A stretch of DNA of 34,791 nucleotides from assembly GCF_023653455.1 (NCBI RefSeq), contig NZ_JAKEDR010000012.1, positions 1 through 34,791 on the forward strand, given 5' to 3'. Source of the stretch: Paraclostridium ghonii (GTDB lineage: Bacteria > Bacillota > Clostridia > Peptostreptococcales > Peptostreptococcaceae). The position numbers and the translations under genes are program-made. Numbering within the stretch: the first letter of the stretch is position 1; each line of letters starts with the position of its first letter. Below are positions 1-8,461 of the stretch, in pieces. The notes under the pieces are model-generated. The model saw only the letters and a program-made list of their open reading frames with translations. It searched no databases and was not told where the DNA came from.

Positions 1-1249
1 ATATATAATAATCCATAGGGCCTTTAAGCAAGTTTTTGTTATATTTATAATAAGGTATATTATAAATATTTGTAGCTTTTATATCATACTTGATTAGTGT
101 TTTAAAAATCTCATTATCGTTAAAGTTTACATCTGAAAATTTATTTATAATTTTTATATCTGAATTTAATTTAATTTGTTTTATTATTTCTCTTCCTTTA
201 TGATTAAATGCTAAAACTCTTACATAAGGCATTTTATTTAAATCTTTTACCATTTGCATATCATCTTTGGTTATTCCAAGTAATATATTGTTTAAAATTC
301 TTTTTATTTTAGTCAATGTATATCTTTTAGATTTAACCATTTGCTCAAGTTCATATAAATTGTTACATGTAAAAATTGATTTATATATTTTATTTTCTAT
401 ACCTTCATTAACATCGAAATAATTATTTAAGATATCTAAATCTCTTATAACTAATTCTCGTATAGTTTCAAAGTAAACTTCATCAAACATAGGATTGAAG
501 TTTGTATTTATGGCATCAGATAGTATATTGAAAGTCTTAGTAGGAACAACTGAAGATATATTATCGATGCTATTGTAATCTTTAAGCGACTTTCTAATTG
601 CAGTAGCAGAACAAATTTCACTATTTATGTCCTCACAATTATAAGAAGCTTGTACTCTAGTTATTGTAAAAGGTTTTATATTGCTTTTAAGTTTTAATAA
701 ACTTTTTATATATTCAACTCCTAAAATATTGTTAGATGAACTTAATATTGAGTCTAGTTTTTCTTTGTCTAGGTTATCAAATATATTGTTTAAAATTAGA
801 TAATCGCATAAAGCTTTACTTCTAGCTGTGGCAAACAAAAGTCCATCGTCTAGATACTGCTTTAAAAGAAATTTGAATTCTTTGGGTTCACAAACTAAGG
901 CTTTAGATATTTCGCTTAGTATGTCTATATCACCTTCCTCGCTTCCAAAACATATAGAGTCCACACAATTTAAAGAATTTAATAAAGTTATAGCACCATT
1001 AGCAAAAAGTTCTGCACTTTGACATGCAAAAAGAGTAGGGAGCTCTACAACTAAATCGACACCATTTGAAACAGCTATCTCAGCTCTTTTATATTTATCG
1101 AATAACGCAGGTTCTCCTCTTTGTAAAAAATTACCACTCATTACAGCGATACTGTGAGTAGCATTTGTTTTTTCTATAGATTTCTTCAAGTGATACAAGT
1201 GCCCATTATGAAAGGGGTTGTATTCAACTATAAGTCCTAAAATTTTCAT
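1..1249 (-). CDS. tmcAL: tRNA(Met) cytidine acetate ligase (TmcAL/YlbM family), 3' end missing
   Basis: The minus strand is open from an ATG at 1249-1247, preceded by AGGAGG at 1255-1260, to the left edge, giving about 416 codons without a stop. The protein starts [20 protein letters not shown], which carries the nucleotidyltransferase HxGH signature (HNGH), followed by [13 protein letters not shown] and later a conserved SATAIRKSL stretch. These are hallmarks of the family once called UPF0348/YlbM. Known family role: ATP-dependent formation of N4-acetylcytidine at the wobble base of elongator tRNA(Met), using acetate. B. subtilis YlbM is about 415 residues, so only a few C-terminal residues are probably missing. 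It is divergent from ackA. An acetate-using enzyme beside acetate kinase is suggestive, but may only be synteny. Confidence 0.9.
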   Translation of the reverse strand, partial: MKILGLIVEYNPFHNGHLYHLKKSIEKTNATHSIAVMSGNFLQRGEPALFDKYKRAEIAVSNGVDLVVELPTLFACQSAELFANGAITLLNSLNCVDSICFGSEEGDIDILSEISKALVCEPKEFKFLLKQYLDDGLLFATARSKALCDYLILNNIFDNLDKEKLDSILSSSNNILGVEYIKSLLKLKSNIKPFTITRVQASYNCEDINSEICSATAIRKSLKDYNSIDNISSVVPTKTFNILSDAINTNFNPMFDEVYFETIRELVIRDLDILNNYFDVNEGIENKIYKSIFTCNNLYELEQMVKSKRYTLTKIKRILNNILLGITKDDMQMVKDLNKMPYVRVLAFNHKGREIIKQIKLNSDIKIINKFSDVNFNDNEIFKTLIKYDIKATNIYNIPYYKYNKNLLKGPMDYYI

Positions 1250-1327
1250 AAAAACCTCCTTTTATACTAAATATATACAAAAAAACAAAGGATTTATCGT
1301 TAATATATAGAATTATACTATTGCTTG

Positions 1328-1492
1328 TTTTTTACGCTTAAGAAAATTACACTTACTAAAAAAGTTTATAATCTATGAAACTTAGTTATATTAATGTACT
1401 ATATATTTTGAGCAACGGACAAAGTCGTTGGCGATATGAAGTGGTTCGCCGACGTAGTCGCTCAAGCGAAGCGAATTTTTTATAAAAAAGTT
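1328..1492. repeat. Structured intergenic repeat, copy 1
   Basis: This is the first of four related copies (others at 16003, 16632 and 16773). It starts TTTTTTACGCTTA, continues AT-rich to CTTAGTTATATTAATGTACT, then switches to a right half that is about 55% GC by hand count (1410-1475) and ends GCGAAGCGAATTTTTT. The right half can fold. CAACG(g)AC pairs with GTCGTTG (1413-1430), CGAC-gta-GTCG forms a hairpin (1450-1460), and TTCGC (1445-1449) can pair with GCGAA just before the terminal T-run. Compared with copies 2-4 it lacks the middle GAGCGTAAAAAAGTTTTTT segment. That would result from recombination between the two TTTTGAGC repeats, or the longer form is derived. It lies between the divergent tmcAL and ackA genes. 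Confidence 0.85.
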
Positions 1493-1698
1493 ATATCTTA
1501 ATTATAATATTAAACAAAAATGAGAACAATAATTCTTAAGTAGAATATAAATAACTTAAAAAATATCATAAAGTATGTACTTTTATGAAAAAAAATGATA
1601 TAGTAATATTGATAAATTTGTTTAATGTATACAAGTAATTATATCAATTTTTGAAATTGTTAAGTAAAAAATTATTACATATTATTGCTAAAGATTTA
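1493..1698. other. AT-rich ackA leader, no gene seen
   Basis: This is the remainder of the 462-bp gap between tmcAL and ackA. It is very AT-rich with no convincing open reading frame. A small imperfect hairpin, TCATAAAGTA against TACTTTTATGA (about 1566-1588), is visible. I could not pick a clear sigma-A promoter for ackA, although the expression of such a gene implies one here. The ribosome binding site AAGGAGGT lies just downstream at 1698-1705. Confidence 0.5.
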
Positions 1699-1711
1699 AG
1701 GAGGTATACTA

Positions 1712-2908
1712 ATGAAAGTATTAGTATTAAACTGTGGTAGTTCTTCATTAAAGTATCAATTAATAGATATGTCAAATGAAGAAGTTTTATGTATAGGATT
1801 AGTTGAAAGAATAGGAATCGAAGGTTCTATATTAAAGCAAGAGAAAGATGGAGTAGACGGGAAGCTTGTAGTAGAGCAACCAATGAAAAATCACCAAGAT
1901 GCTATAAAATTAGTATTAGAAGGTGTAGTTGATCCTAAATTCGGTGGAGTTAAGGATATAAGTGAAGTTGAAGCTGTAGGACACAGAGTTGTACACGGTG
2001 GAGAAAAATTCGCTAGTTCAGTTAAGATAGATGATGAGGTTATGAAAGCATTACAAGAGTGTGTTGAATTAGCACCACTTCACAATCCAGCTAATATAAT
2101 GGGAATAGAAGCTTGTGAAGCTATACTTCCAGGAGTACCAATGGTTGGGGTATTTGATACTGCATTCCATCAAACTATGCCTAAGAAGTCATACTTATAT
2201 GGATTACCTCATGAATTATACACTAAGTACGGAGTAAGAAGATACGGATTCCACGGAACTTCTCACATGTATGTAGCTCAAAGAGCTGCGGATATGTTAG
2301 GAAAGAACATAGAAGACGTAAAAATAATAACTTGTCACTTAGGAAATGGAGCTTCTGTAGCTGCTGTTGACGGTGGTAAATGTGTAGATACTTCAATGGG
2401 ATTCACTCCACTAGAAGGTTTAATAATGGGAACTAGATGTGGAGATATAGATGCTGCTATATTACCATTCTTAATGGAAAAAGAAGGATTAGATGCTAAA
2501 GGATTATCTGACTTAATGAACAAAAAGTCAGGGGTATACGGAATGACTGGCATATCAAGTGACTTCAGAGATATAGAAGGAGCTGCTGCAAAAGGAGATG
2601 AAAAAGCTCAAGTTGCATTAGATGCTTATGTTCAAAAAGTTAAAAAATACATAGGATCTTACGCTGCAGAAATGAATGGTGTAGATGCTGTAGTATTTAC
2701 TGCTGGTGTTGGTGAAAATGGTATAGAAATAAGAGAAGAAATTTCTTCTAACATGGACTTCTTAGGAATGAATTTAGACAAAGAAGCTAACAAAGTTAGA
2801 GGAAAAGAAAGAGTAATATCTACACAAGATTCAAAAGTTAAGATATTATTAGTACCAACTAACGAAGAGTTAATGATAGCAAGAGATACTGTTGCATTAG
2901 TAAAATAA
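1712..2908 (+). CDS. ackA: Acetate kinase
   Basis: Acetate kinase interconverts acetyl phosphate plus ADP with acetate plus ATP and is the ATP-yielding last step of acetate fermentation. The 398-residue protein is the usual length. It shows the N-terminal phosphate-binding [21 protein letters not shown] (about residues 90-98), [24 protein letters not shown] and the C-terminal FTAGVGEN, so all ASKHA-family signatures are intact. The ATG follows AAGGAGGT with normal spacing. It appears monocistronic: a strong terminator follows 20 bp later and the gene upstream is divergent. The usual partner, phosphotransacetylase (pta), is not next to it on either side in this window. Confidence 0.97.
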   Translation: MKVLVLNCGSSSLKYQLIDMSNEEVLCIGLVERIGIEGSILKQEKDGVDGKLVVEQPMKNHQDAIKLVLEGVVDPKFGGVKDISEVEAVGHRVVHGGEKFASSVKIDDEVMKALQECVELAPLHNPANIMGIEACEAILPGVPMVGVFDTAFHQTMPKKSYLYGLPHELYTKYGVRRYGFHGTSHMYVAQRAADMLGKNIEDVKIITCHLGNGASVAAVDGGKCVDTSMGFTPLEGLIMGTRCGDIDAAILPFLMEKEGLDAKGLSDLMNKKSGVYGMTGISSDFRDIEGAAAKGDEKAQVALDAYVQKVKKYIGSYAAEMNGVDAVVFTAGVGENGIEIREEISSNMDFLGMNLDKEANKVRGKERVISTQDSKVKILLVPTNEELMIARDTVALVK

Positions 2909-2927
2909 TTGTAGCTGGATATAATAA

Positions 2928-2960
2928 AATTAAGGTAGGTTAAAACCTACCTTAATTTTT
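2928..2960 (+). terminator. Intrinsic terminator of ackA
   Basis: A 13-bp perfect stem pairs AATTAAGGTAGGT (2928-2940) with ACCTACCTTAATT (2945-2957), with the loop TAAA and a run of five T at 2956-2960. It ends the ackA transcript before the next promoter. Confidence 0.9.
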
Positions 2961-2994
2961 GCCAAGAAAGAAACTAACTATCAAGTAAAAATAC

Positions 2995-3023
2995 TTGACA
3001 AACATAGCTTATATTTGTATAAT
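2995..3023 (+). promoter_or_regulatory. Consensus sigma-A promoter for DUF177-rpmF
   Basis: TTGACA (2995-3000) and TATAAT (3018-3023) are both perfect matches and are separated by the ideal 17 bp. The DUF177 start codon lies 30 bp downstream, after GAGGTG. It is the best-formed promoter in the window, as expected for a ribosomal protein transcript. No FapR-like palindrome overlaps it. Confidence 0.92.
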
Positions 3024-3052
3024 AAATTTGGCAATAAATTGAGGTGAACTTA

Positions 3053-3580
3053 ATGAAGATTAGTTTAGATAAGATTATAAGAAAAGAAACTGATAATTTA
3101 CACTTGAATTTTTGCGAAAAAATTGATAGTATTAATTATTGTGATAATACTTATAAATTAACTTCGCCGCTTAATTTAAACGGAAAGATAAGTAAAACCA
3201 ATAAGGGGTTATTTTTAGAATGCAATGTTGAATTTAACATAATTGATAATTGCGCGAGATGTTTAAGTGAAGTAGAAGTAAAATTAAGTTATCCTATTCA
3301 AGGATTTTTAGTAAAAAAAGAAGTGGATGAAAATGAAGTAGAAGAGTTTGATGTTTATACTTATAAAAATGATGAAGTTGATTTCATAGATTTAATAGAA
3401 CAAACATTAGATTTTAATCTACCTCAAAGAGTTATTTGTGATGAAAATTGCAAAGGTCTTTGTCCAACTTGCGGGGCAAACTTAAATGATGGAGTTTGTT
3501 CTTGTGATGAAACTGCGAACGACGAGGAGATAATAGATCCCCGTTTTGCTAAATTAAAAGAAATGTTTAAAAATGACTAA
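3053..3580 (+). CDS. DUF177 (YceD-family) protein with C-terminal cysteine cluster
   Basis: This is a 175-residue protein of the DUF177/YceD family, which in many bacteria sits directly before rpmF, as here (13 bp). Its C-terminal part carries a cysteine cluster, CDENCKGLCPTCG followed by CSC (about residues 130-155), suggesting a bound zinc. Another CARCL-like pair lies in the middle (NCARCL). YceD proteins have been linked to rRNA or ribosome assembly in E. coli and to 23S rRNA processing in plants. The exact role in Firmicutes is not settled. I chose ATG 3053 with GAGGTG 8 bp upstream; the GTG at 3044 lies inside that ribosome binding site. Confidence 0.85.
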   Translation: MKISLDKIIRKETDNLHLNFCEKIDSINYCDNTYKLTSPLNLNGKISKTNKGLFLECNVEFNIIDNCARCLSEVEVKLSYPIQGFLVKKEVDENEVEEFDVYTYKNDEVDFIDLIEQTLDFNLPQRVICDENCKGLCPTCGANLNDGVCSCDETANDEEIIDPRFAKLKEMFKND

Positions 3581-3593
3581 GGAGGTGGCGTAA

Positions 3594-3770
3594 ATGGCAG
3601 TACCAAAGCGTAAAACATCTAAATCAAATACAAAAATGAGAAGAGCAGCTAACTCAAAGATGGTAGCAACTGGATTCGTAAGTTGCCCACAATGTCATGA
3701 GCCAAAGTTACCACATAGAGTATGTCCAGATTGTGGATATTATAAAGGTAAAGAAGTTGTTTCTAAGTAA
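3594..3770 (+). CDS. rpmF: 50S ribosomal protein L32
   Basis: A 58-residue basic protein starting [18 protein letters not shown], the canonical L32 N-terminus. It carries a four-cysteine zinc ribbon, CPQC then CPDC, about 12 residues apart. This is the C+ (zinc-binding) form of L32. The start follows AAGGAGGTG. It is co-transcribed with the DUF177 gene and ends in its own terminator before the fapR promoter. Confidence 0.97.
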   Translation: MAVPKRKTSKSNTKMRRAANSKMVATGFVSCPQCHEPKLPHRVCPDCGYYKGKEVVSK

Positions 3771-3781
3771 TACTTCTAAAA

Positions 3782-3812
3782 AACATGTAGAGTACTCTAC
3801 ATGTTTTTTTTT
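3782..3812 (+). terminator. Intrinsic terminator of rpmF
   Basis: A 24-nt perfect palindrome, AACATGTAGAGT/ACTCTACATGTT (3782-3805), ends in a run of nine T (3804-3812). It separates the DUF177-rpmF transcript from the fap/fab operon. Confidence 0.9.
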
Positions 3813-3885
3813 GCTTAATTATGGCAAAAAGGTGTGATAATATTTAAGTGTACGTAAAAATTATAAATAAATAATGAATAAGAGG

Positions 3886-3914
3886 TTGATTATTTATAAT
3901 TAATATTATATACT
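3886..3914 (+). promoter_or_regulatory. Promoter of the fapR-fab operon
   Basis: TTGATT (3886-3891), 17 bp, TATACT (3909-3914) is a good sigma-A match. Transcription would start near 3920-3922, inside the FapR palindrome, about 40 nt before the fapR ATG. Confidence 0.7.
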
Positions 3915-3918
3915 ACTA

Positions 3919-3935
3919 TTAGTAGTTGGTACTAA
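3919..3935 (+). promoter_or_regulatory. FapR operator
   Basis: The 17-bp inverted repeat TTAGTA-gttgg-TACTAA matches the known FapR recognition core (TTAGTA and TACTAA arms around a 5-nt centre). It starts 4 bp after the -10 box, so bound FapR would block initiation. By established FapR biology, malonyl-CoA or malonyl-ACP would release it. It implies autoregulation of fapR together with all downstream fab genes. Confidence 0.88.
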
Positions 3936-3961
3936 TTCCAACTATAAAACTTGGAGGTAAT

Positions 3962-4519
3962 ATGAAAAAGAAGAGCAAAGCACAACGACAAGAAGATCTT
4001 GTTGGAATGCTAAAAGATGATCCTTTTTATACAGATGAAGAATTAGCAAACGTCTTTGACGTAAGTATACAGACTATAAGGCTTGATAGGCTTACGTTAA
4101 ATATCCCAGAACTTAGGGAGAGAGTTAAACAAATAGCTGAAACTGAAACATCTAAAGTTAAAACTTTAGGTATAAAAGAGATAACAGGAGAGATAATTGA
4201 CTTATCTGTAGGTCAATTAGGCATATCTATGTTAGATATTACCGAGGATATGATCTACTCCAAAACTGGAACTCTTAAGGATGAATATATATTTTCATTA
4301 GCTAATTCATTAGCTATGGCTATTTTAGATGCGCCAAAGGTAATAATGAGATTTGCTAATATAAAGACGCTTAAGCATATACAACAAAAGGATAGGCTTA
4401 TAGCCAAAGCTGAAATTTACAAAAATGTTGATAAAAAACACTATGTAAAAGTTGTTGTTAACAATAAATCACAAGAGCAAATCTTTAGAGGAAAATTTAT
4501 ATTTGAAGAGTTAGTTTAG
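3962..4519 (+). CDS. fapR: Transcription factor FapR (fatty acid and phospholipid regulator)
   Basis: FapR represses fatty-acid and phospholipid genes and is released by malonyl-CoA. The 185-residue protein (B. subtilis FapR is about 188) has an N-terminal DeoR-like helix-turn-helix (about residues 13-40, with DEELANVFDVSIQTIRLDR) and a C-terminal hotdog-fold effector domain that keeps the family's central LANSLAMAILDAP-type helix. I chose ATG 3962 after GGAGGT. A longer reading from a TTG at 3926 would start inside the operator and the likely 5' end of the mRNA, so it is unlikely. The plsX ribosome binding site overlaps its stop codon (TAGGAGGG). Confidence 0.95.
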   Translation: MKKKSKAQRQEDLVGMLKDDPFYTDEELANVFDVSIQTIRLDRLTLNIPELRERVKQIAETETSKVKTLGIKEITGEIIDLSVGQLGISMLDITEDMIYSKTGTLKDEYIFSLANSLAMAILDAPKVIMRFANIKTLKHIQQKDRLIAKAEIYKNVDKKHYVKVVVNNKSQEQIFRGKFIFEELV

Positions 4520-4531
4520 GAGGGAAAAAAT

Positions 4532-5545
4532 ATGAAAATTGTAATTGATGGAATGGGCGGAGATAACGCTCCAAAGTCTAATGTAGAAGGTGTAGTTAAC
4601 GCTATAAATGAATATGGCGTAGATATAATAATTACTGGAGATAAAGAAATACTAGAAAATGAATTTTTAAAATATGAATTTGATAAAAGTAAATTAGAAA
4701 TAGTTCATACTACTGAAGTTATAGAAAATGAAGATAAACCAGTTAAAGCAATAAGATCTAAAAAAGATTCATCAATGGTCGTAGCTTTAAAAATGGTAAA
4801 AGAAAATAAAGCAGACGCTATAGTATCTGCAGGAAATACAGGTGCATTATTGGCAGGAGGTCTATTTGTAGTAGGCAGAATAAAAGGAATTGATAGACCA
4901 TGCTTATGTCCAGCTATACCAAATGTAAAGGGTAAAATGACACTTATTGCAGATGGAGGCGCTAATGCGGATTGCAAACCGATTAACTTGGTTGAATTTG
5001 CAGGTATGAGTAATATTTATGCAAACAAAGTATTAGGTATTGAAAATCCTAGAGTTGCACTTGCCAATGTTGGAGCAGAAGAAGGTAAAGGGAACGATTT
5101 AGCTAAAAAGTCATATGAAGAACTTAAAAAATTAAATTTAAACTTTATTGGAAATATAGAAGCTAGAGAGTTAATAAATTCATATACAGATATAGTTGTA
5201 TGTGATGGATTTACAGGAAATATTTTATTAAAATCAGCAGAAGGTATTGCAATGTCAATCTTAGGACTTTTAAAGGAGTCTTTCTTAGCGAGCACAAAAG
5301 GAAAATTGGGTGCAATGCTTTTAAAAGATGATTTAAGAAAATTAAAGACTATGATGGATTATTCAGAATATGGAGGAGCACCTCTTTTAGGTGTTAATGG
5401 AGGCGTTATAAAAGCTCACGGAAGTTCTGATGCAAAAGCCATAAAAAATGCTATAAATCAAGGAATTAAATTTGCTAAAGGAAATGTAGTCGAAGATATT
5501 AAAGAATTCATAAAGACTATGGAAAATAATAGCGAAGAAGAATAG
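4532..5545 (+). CDS. plsX: Phosphate acyltransferase PlsX
   Basis: PlsX converts acyl-ACP and phosphate to acyl phosphate, the acyl donor that PlsY uses to make lysophosphatidic acid. It is a peripheral membrane enzyme linking fatty-acid to phospholipid synthesis. The 337-residue protein has the typical N-terminus [24 protein letters not shown] (about residues 98-108), the GVNGG stretch and [12 protein letters not shown] near residue 230. Length and order fapR-plsX match other Firmicutes. The ribosome binding site overlaps the fapR stop, which suggests translational coupling. Confidence 0.96.
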   Translation: MKIVIDGMGGDNAPKSNVEGVVNAINEYGVDIIITGDKEILENEFLKYEFDKSKLEIVHTTEVIENEDKPVKAIRSKKDSSMVVALKMVKENKADAIVSAGNTGALLAGGLFVVGRIKGIDRPCLCPAIPNVKGKMTLIADGGANADCKPINLVEFAGMSNIYANKVLGIENPRVALANVGAEEGKGNDLAKKSYEELKKLNLNFIGNIEARELINSYTDIVVCDGFTGNILLKSAEGIAMSILGLLKESFLASTKGKLGAMLLKDDLRKLKTMMDYSEYGGAPLLGVNGGVIKAHGSSDAKAIKNAINQGIKFAKGNVVEDIKEFIKTMENNSEEE

Positions 5546-5570
5546 AAAAGTACCACTTGGAGGTTAATTT

Positions 5571-6557
5571 ATGAATACAAAGGCTGGTATATTAGGGGTT
5601 GGAAGTTATGTTCCTAAGAATGTAATGACCAATTTCGATCTTGAAAAGATAATGGATACATCAGATGAATGGATAAGAACTAGAACAGGAATAAGTGAAA
5701 GAAGAGTAGTAGATGAAAAGGAAGCAACATCAGATCTTGCAACTAAAGCAGCTATAAAAGCAATAGAAAATGCAAACTTAACTCCAGAAGATATAGATTT
5801 AATTATAGTAGCTACAATTACACCAGATATGGTATTTCCATCTACAGCATGTTTAGTTCAAGCAAACATAAATGCAACAAAAGCTGCGGGGTTTGATCTT
5901 GAAGCTGCATGTTCAGGATTTATATATGGTATAACAATAGCAAAACAATTTATAGAAACTAATACATATAAAAATGTACTAGTTATAGGAGCAGAAGCTT
6001 TATCTACAATATTAGACTATGAAGATAGATCTACAGCTATATTATTTGGAGATGGAGCTGGAGCGGTAGTTATGGGACCAGTTGAAGAAGGCGGCGTATT
6101 ATCTACGAATTTAGGTTCTGATGGTAATGGTAAAGATTATCTTAAAGTACCAGCTGGAGGTTCTAAATTACCAGCTAGTGAAGAGACTGTAAACGATAGA
6201 TTGCATTACATAAAGATGGCAGGAAATGATGTATTTAAATTTGCTGTTAGAATAATGCAAGATGCATCAGTTAAGTGTATAGAAAGTGCTAATTTAGATA
6301 TACAAGATGTAGACTACCTTATACCGCACCAAGCTAATATAAGAATAATAGAAGCTTCAGCAAAGAGACTGAACTTAAGTATGGATAAAGTCTATGTAAA
6401 CTTAGATAGATATGGAAACATGTCAGCAGCATCGATTCCTGTAGCATTAGATGAAGCCTATAGAGAAGGAAAAATTAAAAAAGGTGATAATATAGTGCTA
6501 GTAGGATTTGGGGGCGGACTAACTTGGGGAGCTTCTTTAGTTAGATGGAGTATATAA
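5571..6557 (+). CDS. fabH: 3-oxoacyl-ACP synthase III (KASIII)
   Basis: FabH starts chain growth by condensing an acyl-CoA primer with malonyl-ACP. The 328-residue protein carries the Cys-His-Asn triad: EAACSGF with Cys114, PHQANIRI (His near 252) and RYGNMSAASIP (Asn near 282). The C-terminal FGGGLTWG is also typical. The start follows TTGGAGGT. The primer preference (branched or straight) cannot be told from motifs alone. Confidence 0.97.
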   Translation: MNTKAGILGVGSYVPKNVMTNFDLEKIMDTSDEWIRTRTGISERRVVDEKEATSDLATKAAIKAIENANLTPEDIDLIIVATITPDMVFPSTACLVQANINATKAAGFDLEAACSGFIYGITIAKQFIETNTYKNVLVIGAEALSTILDYEDRSTAILFGDGAGAVVMGPVEEGGVLSTNLGSDGNGKDYLKVPAGGSKLPASEETVNDRLHYIKMAGNDVFKFAVRIMQDASVKCIESANLDIQDVDYLIPHQANIRIIEASAKRLNLSMDKVYVNLDRYGNMSAASIPVALDEAYREGKIKKGDNIVLVGFGGGLTWGASLVRWSI

Positions 6558-6567
6558 GGAGGAAATT

Positions 6568-7509
6568 ATGAAGAACTTATGTGAATTATTAAATATAAAA
6601 TACCCTATAATCCAAGGTGGAATGGCTTGGGTAGCAACAGCGGAATTAGCAGCGGGTGTATCAAATGCTGGAGGATTAGGAATAATTGCAGCAGGAAATG
6701 CACCTAAAGAAGTAATAAAAGAGCAAATAAAAAAATGTAGAGAATTAACAGATAAACCATTTGGTGTTAATGTTATGCTACTATCTCCATTTGTAGATGA
6801 CATAATGGATTTAATAGTAGAAGAAAGAGTAGAAGTAATAACAACAGGAGCTGGGAACCCAGCAAAATATATTGGAAGACTAAAAGAAGTAAATACAAAA
6901 GTTATACCTGTAGTTCCAACTATAGCATTAGCAAAGAGAATGGAAAAACATGGAGCAGATGCGGTAATAGTTGAAGGAACAGAAGCAGGAGGACATATAG
7001 GAGAGTTAACAACAATGGTGTTAACGCCTCAAGTTGCACAAAATGTAAACATTCCTGTAATTGCAGCAGGTGGAATTGCTGATGGTAAAGGAATGGCAGC
7101 AGCATTATGTTTAGGTGCTAGTGGAGTACAAATAGGAACAAGATTTATTTGTAGTGACGAATGTATAGCTCATGAAAATTATAAAAATATTATTTTAAAA
7201 TCAAGAGATAGAGATGCTATTGTAACAGGAAGAAGTACTGGTCATCCAGTTAGAACATTAAAAAATAAATTGGCAAAAGACATAATAAATATGGAAAAAG
7301 AAGGAGCTAATCCTTTAGATATAGATAAAAAAGGTATAGGGTCATTAAGAATGGCAGTTGTAGATGGTGATATAGATAATGGTTCATTTATGGCAGGTCA
7401 GATAGCATCATATATAAGTGATGTAAAACCTTGTAAGCAAATAATAGAAGATATAATGGAAGAAGCTAAATCTATAATATCTAATATAAATAAAACCATG
7501 GAGGTATAG
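6568..7509 (+). CDS. fabK: Enoyl-ACP reductase II (FMN-dependent FabK)
   Basis: FabK performs the last reduction of the elongation cycle using NAD(P)H and FMN. It is unrelated to FabI and insensitive to triclosan. The 313-residue TIM-barrel protein has the family start (YPIIQGGMAWVA), GGLGIIAAGN, VEGTEAGGHIGEL with the conserved EAGGH around residue 140, AAGGIADG, and GASGVQIGTRF for phosphate binding. Nitronate monooxygenases share the fold, but the fab operon position settles the call. It starts 11 bp after fabH, behind GGAGG. Confidence 0.95.
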   Translation: MKNLCELLNIKYPIIQGGMAWVATAELAAGVSNAGGLGIIAAGNAPKEVIKEQIKKCRELTDKPFGVNVMLLSPFVDDIMDLIVEERVEVITTGAGNPAKYIGRLKEVNTKVIPVVPTIALAKRMEKHGADAVIVEGTEAGGHIGELTTMVLTPQVAQNVNIPVIAAGGIADGKGMAAALCLGASGVQIGTRFICSDECIAHENYKNIILKSRDRDAIVTGRSTGHPVRTLKNKLAKDIINMEKEGANPLDIDKKGIGSLRMAVVDGDIDNGSFMAGQIASYISDVKPCKQIIEDIMEEAKSIISNINKTMEV

Positions 7510-7510
7510 T

Positions 7511-8461
7511 ATGGGTAAGGTTGCATTAGTATTTCCTGGTCAAGGAGCTCAATATGTAGGTATGGCAAATGATATATATAATAATGATGACATATCTAGA
7601 AAAATTATTGATGAAGCACAAAGATCTGTAGGAATAGACTTAAAGAAAATAATGTTTGAAGGTAGTGAGGAAGAACTATCAAAAACAGAAAATACTCAGC
7701 CAGCTATAGTTACTCATAGTATAGCTTTATTTGAAAGTTTAAAAGAGAAAATAGATTTAAAATACGATGCATGCCTAGGACTGTCGTTAGGTGAGTATAG
7801 TGCTTTAGTAGCAGCAGATGCTATAGATTTTAAGGATGCAGTATCTGTTGTAAAAAAAAGAGGTAAATACATGCAAGAAAGTGTGCCTTTAGGAAAAGGA
7901 ACTATGGCAGCTATACTAGGATTAGATAGAGAAAAAGTAAATGAAGTAATAGAAAAAGTTGATAGTGGGATAATAGAGGTAGCAAACTACAACTCTCCAG
8001 GTCAAATTGTAATATCAGGTGAGGTAGGAGCTGTAAAAGACAGTATAAGTTTATTAAAAGAAAATGGAGCTAAAAGAGCTGTTTTATTAAATGTAAGTGC
8101 GCCTTTTCATTCATCTATGTTAGAGCCTGCTGGATTAAAACTAAAAAAAGAACTAGAAGATATCAAAATAAGAGAGTGTAAGGTTTCTGTAGTTTCAAAT
8201 GTAAAGGCAGATTACTATACAGATAATTATAAAAATCTTTTAGTTAGTCAAGTTAGTTCATCTGTTTTATGGGAAGATTCAATAGAAAAGTTAATAGATG
8301 AAGGGTTTGATACATTTATAGAAATCGGACCAGGAAAAGTACTAAAAGGATTCATAAATAAAATTTCTAAGAATAAAAAAGTTGATACTAAAATTTATAA
8401 TATAGACAATATGGAATCTATGAATGATTTTGTTGAAGCTTATAAAAGAGGTGAGATATAA
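7511..8461 (+). CDS. fabD: Malonyl-CoA:ACP transacylase
   Basis: FabD moves the malonyl group from CoA to acyl carrier protein. The 316-residue protein shows FPGQGAQYVGM (oxyanion Gln), the nucleophile elbow GLSLGEYSAL with Ser92, and APFHSSML with the catalytic His near residue 200, then IGPGKVL. The start is 2 bp after the fabK stop and uses GGAGG inside the fabK end. The stop TAA shares its last base with the fabG ATG, so translation is probably coupled. Confidence 0.96.
   Translation: MGKVALVFPGQGAQYVGMANDIYNNDDISRKIIDEAQRSVGIDLKKIMFEGSEEELSKTENTQPAIVTHSIALFESLKEKIDLKYDACLGLSLGEYSALVAADAIDFKDAVSVVKKRGKYMQESVPLGKGTMAAILGLDREKVNEVIEKVDSGIIEVANYNSPGQIVISGEVGAVKDSISLLKENGAKRAVLLNVSAPFHSSMLEPAGLKLKKELEDIKIRECKVSVVSNVKADYYTDNYKNLLVSQVSSSVLWEDSIEKLIDEGFDTFIEIGPGKVLKGFINKISKNKKVDTKIYNIDNMESMNDFVEAYKRGEI

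Noticed and set aside
828..1022. A 64-codon plus-strand open frame
   Set aside because: It lies entirely within tmcAL on the other strand, which has clear family motifs and a good ribosome binding site.
1436..1501. A 21-codon open frame inside repeat copy 1, starting MKWFADVVAQAKRIF
   Set aside because: The ATG reads ATA in copy 2, the third codon is a stop in copy 4, and the region is deleted in copy 3. There is no ribosome binding site. It is structure, not coding.
1655..1675. TTGTTAA near the ackA start as a Rex (redox) operator
   Set aside because: Only one half-site is present; the second half reads AAAATTA instead of TTAACAA, which is too weak to report.
3926..3961. A longer fapR starting at a TTG
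   Set aside because: That start falls inside the FapR operator at or very near the expected transcription start, without a ribosome binding site. The ATG at 3962 has GGAGGT.
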